Below are positions 14,377 to 18,519 of a stretch of DNA of 18,519 nt, one piece after another; the stretch's first letter is position 1; each line of letters starts with the position of its first letter. Below the pieces are notes generated by a model. It was given only the letters and a program-made list of their open reading frames with translations. It was not told the DNA's origin and searched no databases. The DNA comes from DATJIG01 sp035493495. Its GTDB lineage: Bacteria; Pseudomonadota; Alphaproteobacteria; SMXQ01. The DNA lies in assembly GCA_035493495.1 (NCBI GenBank), contig DATJIG010000350.1, forward strand, positions 1 through 18,519, given 5' to 3'. The position numbers and the translations under genes are program-made.

Positions 14377-16112
14377 CAGGTGGTCCGGAAGCCGAAGCGG
14401 CGGCTGACGGCGCGGGCGCCCATGGCGACGCCGAGCGTCAGCAGCACGATAATGACGCCGACGATCGCCGCGGATTCGTACTGGCCGTCGCTCATGTAGT
14501 CGATCTGGAGCATCGACAGCGGCCGGTTGTCGCCGGTGACGATCATGGCGATGTTCGAGATGTTGCGCGCTGCCGAGTTGAAGGTCAGCAGCGCGACCGA
14601 GATCAGCGCCGGGCCGAGCACCGGCAGGACGATGCGGCGGAAGGTGTAGAACCAGCTCGCGCCCGAGATGAACGACGCCTCCTCGAGCTCGTAGCCGATC
14701 TGCACCATGTTGCTCTTGATGAGCTGCACGCCCGTCGTCACGCTGTTGATCATCACTGCGATGATCAGCACGACGATCGTGCCGTAGAGCGGCTTGAAGA
14801 TCGGCACGGTCAGGAACATCCACAAGAGCCCGAGGCCGAGGATGATGCCGGGCAGCGTCGCCGGCAGCCAGGTGACGAAGTCGAGAACCTTGCGGGCAGG
14901 ATAGCGGGTGCGCACCGAGATGTAGGCGACGACGGCGAACCACAGGACACCGACGAACGCGGCGCTGCCCGCCAGGATGATGGTGTTGGAGAGCGCGTGC
15001 AGCAGCACCGGATCGCTCAGCACCTTGGCCCAGTGATTGGTCGTCCACACCTGGTTGAGCTCGAAATGGCCGAACAAGTTCATGAACGTGCCGATCATCA
15101 GGCAGGTCACCGGGGTCGCGGTGATGATCAGCCCGAGCGCGGCGATGACGCCGAAGATCGGCCAGCGCAGTCTGCGGAGACGGAGCACGCGGGCCTGGAA
15201 GTGGCTGGTGACGGTCACGTAGGAGCGCGTGCCGATCAGCCGCTGCTGCCACACGATCAGCGGCAGGATGACGACGAGGACCGAGAGGCCGAGCACGGTC
15301 GCCGCGCCGAACAGGGGCGGGTTGTCGTGGATCAGCGCGTACATCTTGGTCGAGAACACGTAGAAGCTGGTCGGCGGCCCGAGCACCAGCTCGATCTCGA
15401 ACGATTCGAGCGAGTGGGTGAGGGAGATCGCGACGGTAATCAGCACTGCCGGCATCAGGATCGGAATCACGATCCGCCACACCGTCGCCAGCGGGCCGGA
15501 GCCCGCGACCACCGAGGCTTCCTCGAGCGAGGCGTCGAAGTTGCGAAACGCCGGCACCAGGAAGATGTACTTGGCGGCGATCGAGCGCGAGGCGAGATGG
15601 GCGAAGATGATGCCGGAGAACGAATAGATATCGAGCGGCGGGCCGGAGAACCCGAGGTGCATCATGAAGAACTTGTTCACGGCACCGTAGTCGGGGTCGA
15701 ACAGCAGGATCCAGCCCAGTACCACCGGCAGCGACGGCAGGAACAACGCGATCCAGAAGAAATTGTCGATCAGCTTCTTGCCGGGGAGATCGGTGCGTGC
15801 GACCAGCCAGGCCAGCAGCACCGCGGCCGGAACGGCGATGATCTCGGTGAAGAACACCCGCTTGAAGGTGTTGGTGACGGCCTGGATCATGCCCGGCTGT
15901 TGCCAGGCGGTAACCCACATCTCGAAGCCGAGCGTCTTGGTGCCGTCGACCTGCTCGATCACCAGGCTGCCGTAGATCAGCAACACCAGCGGGTACAGGA
16001 CCATCAGGCCCATGACCAGCAGGAGCAACGTGCACGACACGTTGCTCAGGAGACTGCGCCGTGGGCCGGTCTGGCGGACGCCGACCGGCGAGCCGGCGTC
16101 TATCGCGGCCAT
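14376..16112 (-). CDS. ABC transporter permease, fused two-domain
   Basis: A 578-residue membrane protein from ATG 16112, which overlaps the end of the ATPase gene by 13 bp; an open frame to 16232 inside the ATPase gene is rejected. Residues 27-50 form the first membrane segment. EAA loops at residues 197-215 (EEASVVAGSGPLATVWRI) and 477-495 (EEASFISGASWFYTFRRI) mark the two fused domains. It is paralogous to the permease at 4729-6477, sharing DIYSFSGIIFAHLA-type and SFEIELVLGPP segments. It forms the channel of an importer with the upstream ATPase. No SBP is encoded in this operon, so one of the four SBPs in the window is the likely partner. Overlaps on both sides suggest tight translational coupling. 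Confidence 0.92.
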   Translation of the reverse strand: MAAIDAGSPVGVRQTGPRRSLLSNVSCTLLLLVMGLMVLYPLVLLIYGSLVIEQVDGTKTLGFEMWVTAWQQPGMIQAVTNTFKRVFFTEIIAVPAAVLLAWLVARTDLPGKKLIDNFFWIALFLPSLPVVLGWILLFDPDYGAVNKFFMMHLGFSGPPLDIYSFSGIIFAHLASRSIAAKYIFLVPAFRNFDASLEEASVVAGSGPLATVWRIVIPILMPAVLITVAISLTHSLESFEIELVLGPPTSFYVFSTKMYALIHDNPPLFGAATVLGLSVLVVILPLIVWQQRLIGTRSYVTVTSHFQARVLRLRRLRWPIFGVIAALGLIITATPVTCLMIGTFMNLFGHFELNQVWTTNHWAKVLSDPVLLHALSNTIILAGSAAFVGVLWFAVVAYISVRTRYPARKVLDFVTWLPATLPGIILGLGLLWMFLTVPIFKPLYGTIVVLIIAVMINSVTTGVQLIKSNMVQIGYELEEASFISGASWFYTFRRIVLPVLGPALISVALLTFNSAARNISNIAMIVTGDNRPLSMLQIDYMSDGQYESAAIVGVIIVLLTLGVAMGARAVSRRFGFRTT

Positions 16113-17212
16113 ATCGTCACTTCGCTGGCGGGGAACGTCAGGCGGATGCGGCTGCCTTCCTCGTAGGCGGCGCGGCCGCGGGCGCGTGGCAGGAACGAGC
16201 GCACGTCCTGGCCGCCGACCTTGAGCACGCACTCGTACTTGTCGCCGACGAACAGCAGGGCCTGCACCGTGGCCTCGATCGAGTTCGGCTGGGCGGCGCC
16301 ATCTGCCGGACCGACGATCAGGCTCTCGGGGCGGATCGTGGCGGTGATCTCGCCGCCGTCACGCAGCGCCGCACCATCGTGCAGCCGGCCTTCGAGGCGG
16401 CCGGCGCCATCGAGCTCGATCGTCGCGCCTTCGGGCGCGCGGCCGAGAAGCTTGCCGCGGAGCTGGAGCGAGGCACCGATGAAGTCGCGCACGAACGCGG
16501 TGCGCGGATTCTCGTAGAGGTCGGCGGGCGAGCCGAGCTGTTCGACGTGGCCCGCGTTCATCACCGCGATGCGGTCGGACAGCGACAGCGCCTCGAGCTG
16601 ATCGTGGGTGACGAGGATGACGGTGACTCCGACGCGGCGCTGCAGCAGCTTCAGCTCGATCCGCATCTGCTCGCGCAGCTTGACGTCGAGATTGCTGAAC
16701 GGCTCGTCGAGCAGCAGCACGTGCGGCTCGTAGACCAGCGCGCGGGCGAGCGCCACACGCTGCTGCTGGCCGCCCGACAGCATCGGCGCCATGCGATTCT
16801 CGTAGCCCTCGAGACCGACCAGATGCAGCATCTCGCGCACCTTGGTGTTGATCTGGTCCTTCGGCATCTTCCGTACGGCGAGCGGGTAGGCGACGGTGTC
16901 GAACACCGAGAGGTGCGGCCAGATCGCGTACGACTGGAACACCATACCCATGTTGCGCTTCTGCGAGGGCAGGAACACGCCGCTCTCGGCGTTGACCAGC
17001 GTCACCTTGTTGAGGGTGATGTCGCCGTGCTCCGGCTGTTCGAGGCCGGCGATGATGCGCAGCGTCGTCGACTTGCCGCAGCCCGAAGGCCCGAGCAGCG
17101 AAAAGAATTCGCCGCGGCGGATATCGAGCGAAATGTCGTCGACCGCGCGAAAACGATCATAAAGCTTCGTGACTCCGCGAAGAGTCAGAAGCGGCTCGCG
17201 TATGTCCTGCAA
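16100..17212 (-). CDS. ABC transporter ATP-binding protein (PotA/FbpC-like)
   Basis: A 370-residue protein. It has all ATPase motifs: Walker A GPSGCGKST (41-49), Q-loop Q93, signature LSGGQQQR (145-152), Walker B VLLLDEP (165-171), D-loop SNLD and switch histidine H203. A C-terminal TOBE-type region (about 240-370) follows, as in iron and polyamine importers. The start appears to be TTG at 17212: no ATG or GTG is available near the N-terminus, and AGGGAG lies eight bases upstream (17226-17221). It leads the minus-strand operon with a permease and the dehydrogenase. It is the only ATPase in the window while there are two permeases and four SBPs, so it may energise both systems; that is inference. 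Confidence 0.94.
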   Translation of the reverse strand: MQDIREPLLTLRGVTKLYDRFRAVDDISLDIRRGEFFSLLGPSGCGKSTTLRIIAGLEQPEHGDITLNKVTLVNAESGVFLPSQKRNMGMVFQSYAIWPHLSVFDTVAYPLAVRKMPKDQINTKVREMLHLVGLEGYENRMAPMLSGGQQQRVALARALVYEPHVLLLDEPFSNLDVKLREQMRIELKLLQRRVGVTVILVTHDQLEALSLSDRIAVMNAGHVEQLGSPADLYENPRTAFVRDFIGASLQLRGKLLGRAPEGATIELDGAGRLEGRLHDGAALRDGGEITATIRPESLIVGPADGAAQPNSIEATVQALLFVGDKYECVLKVGGQDVRSFLPRARGRAAYEEGSRIRLTFPASEVTIWPR

Positions 17213-17220
17213 AATGTGCG

Positions 17221-17226
17221 CTCCCT
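17221..17226 (-). promoter_or_regulatory. Ribosome binding site supporting a TTG start
   Basis: AGGGAG on the minus strand lies eight bases before the TTG at 17212-17210. It is the main argument for the unusual start codon of the ATPase gene. Confidence 0.6.
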
Positions 17227-17276
17227 GTTGGCCGCGGCTGCACGCGATGCGCCGCCAGCCTCAATTAGTTGGGCCG

Positions 17277-17306
17277 ATCTTGAAAGCGGCGAGGCTCCGG
17301 TGTCAA
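17277..17306 (-). promoter_or_regulatory. Candidate sigma-70 promoter of the ATPase-permease-dehydrogenase operon
   Basis: On the minus strand, the consensus -35 box TTGACA (17306-17301) is followed 18 bp later by CAAGAT (17282-17277), which keeps the important second A, fifth A and final T of the -10 box. Transcription would start near 17270, leaving a leader of about 58 bases before the TTG start. Two palindromes lie just upstream. Confidence 0.4.
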
Positions 17307-17314
17307 CGCTCGTC

Positions 17315-17348
17315 GCGAAATTTCGCAAGGAATTGTGTTTTTCGAAAA
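17315..17348. promoter_or_regulatory. Two palindromes upstream of the ABC operon promoter (candidate operator)
   Basis: GCGAAATTTCGC (17315-17326) is a perfect 12-bp palindrome and TTTTCGAAAA (17339-17348) a perfect 10-bp palindrome, 12 bp apart. They lie 8 bp and more upstream of the candidate -35 box. Both are AT-centred in GC-rich DNA, suggesting protein binding, though no specific regulator is implied. Confidence 0.35.
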
Positions 17349-17359
17349 CGGCTGTATCG

Positions 17360-17374
17360 CGCGGCTTGGCCGCG
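17360..17374 (-). terminator. Weak candidate terminator after lysR
   Basis: CGCGGC and GCCGCG form a 6-bp stem around a 3-base loop, eight bases downstream of the lysR stop codon. On the minus strand a TTTT run appears only after about 11 further bases, so termination may be partial and read-through into the ABC operon is possible. Confidence 0.25.
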
Positions 17375-17382
17375 GTGACCGG

Positions 17383-18276
17383 CTATCCTACTGGCTGCGG
17401 GAACGCGCGCTCGGCGACGTCGATGAATCGCTGCGCGAGCTCCGACACCGGCGCGCTGCGCCACACCAGGGCGATGTCGGTGAGAGGAATGGTCTGGTCA
17501 AGCTCGCGGAAGATCACGCCGGGCATGTGCAGGTGCTTCACCGAGCGCGGCACCAGCGCGACCGCAAGGCCGCAGGCGACGAAGCCGACCTGACTGAGGA
17601 TCGACGTGCTTTCATGGGCGATGCTCGGGCTGAAACCCGCGGACAGACAGGCATTGACGATGCTGTCGTAGAACCGCGGCGACACGCGCCGGGCGAAGAT
17701 CACGAAATCCTCGTGGGCGAGGTCCCTGAGCGCGAGTTTGCGGCGCTTGGCCAGTGCGTGTTTCTCCGGAAGTGCCGCGACGAACGCATCTCGCCGCAGC
17801 GGCAGCATCTTCAGCGGCGCCTCGACGGCATCGAGGCGGATGAAGCCGAAATCGAGGCGTCCCGCCGCCAGATCGGGCAGGGCGTCGGCGGTGTCGACCT
17901 CGCGCAGCGACAGCCCGACCTCCGGATACTTGGCACGGAAGCGGTCCAGGATCGGCGGCAGGATCTGATAGAAGGCCGATGTCACGCAGCCGAGAGTGAG
18001 GCGGCCGATCTCGCCCGCGCTCGCGCGCCGCGCCGCCCGGCGCACCCGCTCGCCCTGGTCGAGCAGGCGATAGGCCTCGACCAGCATGGCCTCACCGGCC
18101 TTGGTGAGCCGCACCTCGCGCTTGGTGCGCTCGAACAGCTTGGTGCCGATTTCGGTCTCCAGCGCCTGAATCTGCTGGCTCAACGGCGGCTGCGAAATGC
18201 CGAGCCGCTGGGCCGCACGGCCGAAATGAAGCTCCTCGGCGACGGCGACGAAACGCTGGATGTGTCGTAGCTCCAT
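17383..18276 (-). CDS. LysR-type transcriptional regulator
   Basis: A 297-residue protein from ATG 18276; the frame is open to 18381 but that extension translates the promoter element. The N-terminal winged helix-turn-helix is typical: MELRHIQRFVAVAEELHFGR, then AAQRLGISQPPLSQQIQALE (residues 21-40) and GTKLFERTKREVRLTKAG. A linker helix and a two-lobed effector-binding domain (about 90-297) follow. The N-terminus resembles the CatR/BenM/CbnR group that senses aromatic acids and pathway intermediates. It is divergent from the ridA-like gene, and the shared 50-bp element lies 8 bp upstream of its start, the usual autoregulatory arrangement. The copy of that element upstream of the Rieske operon makes that operon a probable target. 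No Shine-Dalgarno is seen; the promoter position suggests a leaderless mRNA. Confidence 0.93.
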   Translation of the reverse strand: MELRHIQRFVAVAEELHFGRAAQRLGISQPPLSQQIQALETEIGTKLFERTKREVRLTKAGEAMLVEAYRLLDQGERVRRAARRASAGEIGRLTLGCVTSAFYQILPPILDRFRAKYPEVGLSLREVDTADALPDLAAGRLDFGFIRLDAVEAPLKMLPLRRDAFVAALPEKHALAKRRKLALRDLAHEDFVIFARRVSPRFYDSIVNACLSAGFSPSIAHESTSILSQVGFVACGLAVALVPRSVKHLHMPGVIFRELDQTIPLTDIALVWRSAPVSELAQRFIDVAERAFPQPVG

Positions 18277-18282
18277 CCGGCG

Positions 18283-18311
18283 ATGATATGAAAAACGTCT
18301 TAGATGGTCAA
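18283..18311 (-). promoter_or_regulatory. Sigma-70-like promoter of the lysR gene
   Basis: On the minus strand TTGACC (18311-18306) and TATCAT (18288-18283) are separated by exactly 17 bp, close to consensus in both boxes. The expected transcription start, about seven bases after the -10 box, falls at the lysR ATG (18276). The -35 box lies inside the 50-bp repeated element, so regulator binding there would affect this promoter. Confidence 0.6.
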
Positions 18312-18334
18312 AAAAGATATATTGGACCGAATGG
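18285..18334 (+). promoter_or_regulatory. 50-bp AT-rich element, copy B (candidate LysR operator)
   Basis: This is the second copy of the element at 2248-2297 (46 of 50 identical). It lies between the divergent lysR and ridA-like genes, overlapping the lysR promoter and ending 69 bp before the ridA ATG. It contains GGTC and GACC 15 bp apart. LysR-type regulators usually bind such a divergent region to repress their own gene and activate the other. Confidence 0.72.
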
Positions 18335-18350
18335 CACCCGGCGGCGCTTA

Positions 18351-18375
18351 TTGGTCGCCTCGCAGCAGCGACCAA
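18351..18375 (+). other. Inverted repeat in the ridA leader
   Basis: TTGGTCGC (18351-18358) and GCGACCAA (18368-18375) are exact inverted repeats around a 9-base spacer. They lie between element B and the ridA start. The repeat could be an additional operator half-site pair (GGTC also occurs in the 50-bp element) or an RNA hairpin in the leader; it is absent after element A. Confidence 0.4.
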
Positions 18376-18403
18376 AAACAAGAATAGCCAAAAGGATTCA
18401 GGG

Positions 18404-18519
18404 ATGGGCCGGCGTCAGAGCATCGAAGGCAGCGGTCTGCCGAAGCACCCGCAGCCGTTTCCGACCGCGGTGAAGCTGGGGAACATGGTGTTCACCTCGG
18501 CGATCGGCGGCCAGGATCC
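18404..18519 (+). CDS. RidA/YjgF-family protein, 3' end missing
   Basis: The first 38 codons are present, from ATG 18404 with AAGGA at 18392-18396, running off the window. The sequence HPQPFPTAVKLGNMVFTSA followed by IGGQDP fits the N-terminal part of RidA/YER057c/UK114 proteins (pattern P-x-A-V-x-x-G-N-x-x-F-x-S-x-x-x-G). Members hydrolyse reactive enamines/imines or act as deaminases and hydrolases in catabolic pathways; several aromatic-degradation loci contain one. It is divergent from lysR, hence a probable target of it. Start choice is good; the rest of the protein cannot be seen. Confidence 0.75.
   Translation, partial: MGRRQSIEGSGLPKHPQPFPTAVKLGNMVFTSAIGGQD

Noticed and set aside
14376..16035. 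Long N-terminal extension of the dehydrogenase frame through the permease gene, suggesting a 960-residue fusion
   Set aside because: The upstream part is out of frame with the permease, is Arg/Asp-rich and has no domain; the ATG at 14376 in a TGATG junction is a normal coupled start.
18277..18381. 35-residue N-terminal extension of the LysR protein
   Set aside because: It translates the 50-bp promoter element; a similar peptide (HSVQYIF) appears in the antisense frame at copy A, showing conserved DNA rather than coding. LysR proteins normally begin close to the MELRHIQRF segment.
1..18519. CRISPR array, tRNA, rRNA, transposase or integrase genes
   Set aside because: No regularly spaced repeats, tRNA-like cloverleaf, rRNA core sequence or DDE/tyrosine recombinase motifs were noticed on either strand.

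Overview
The window is a dense, GC-rich stretch of bacterial chromosome. Coding density, gene families, LysR/ABC organisation and a dispersed intergenic palindromic repeat all suggest an alphaproteobacterium such as a Hyphomicrobiales or Rhodospirillales member; this is an inference from style, not from a marker gene. It holds 13 protein genes, the first and last cut by the window edges. I found no tRNA, rRNA, CRISPR array or transposase. The content looks like one accessory catabolic locus for an aromatic or other carboxylic acid, combined with several ABC uptake components.

Layout. (1) 2-2213, plus strand: a 5'-truncated two-domain cupin gene followed 13 bp later by a periplasmic solute-binding protein (SBP). 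(2) 2214-2390: an intergenic region with a 50-bp AT-rich element. (3) 2391-7610, plus strand: Rieske oxygenase alpha subunit, SBP, fused two-domain ABC permease and a second two-domain cupin. A GC hairpin then separates it from a convergent operon. (4) 11358-7641, minus strand: UbiD-family decarboxylase followed by two tandemly duplicated SBPs. (5) 11359-11656: divergent intergenic region with an AT-rich palindrome. (6) 11657-12934, plus strand: a second Rieske oxygenase. (7) 12966-13127: a non-coding inverted-repeat element between convergent genes. (8) 17212-13153, minus strand: ABC ATPase, fused permease and a Gfo/Idh/MocA-family dehydrogenase, all with overlapping start/stop junctions. (9) 18276-17383, minus strand: a LysR-type regulator, divergent from (10) the beginning of a RidA-family gene at 18404.

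How the genes may work together (inference). SBPs, permeases and the single ATPase would import a substrate. The two Rieske oxygenases, which resemble the phthalate 4,5-dioxygenase group, would oxygenate it. The Gfo/Idh/MocA protein, a family that includes phthalate dihydrodiol dehydrogenases, would oxidise the product. The UbiD-family enzyme would remove or exchange a carboxyl group, and the cupins are candidate non-heme metal dioxygenases for a later step. No Rieske reductase, UbiX prenyltransferase or lower pathway gene is present in the window.

The most informative non-coding signal is a 50-bp element found twice, 46 of 50 positions identical. One copy lies between the LysR gene and ridA, over the apparent lysR promoter; the other lies 16 kb away upstream of the Rieske-SBP-permease-cupin operon. 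This ties the regulator to that operon from sequence alone.
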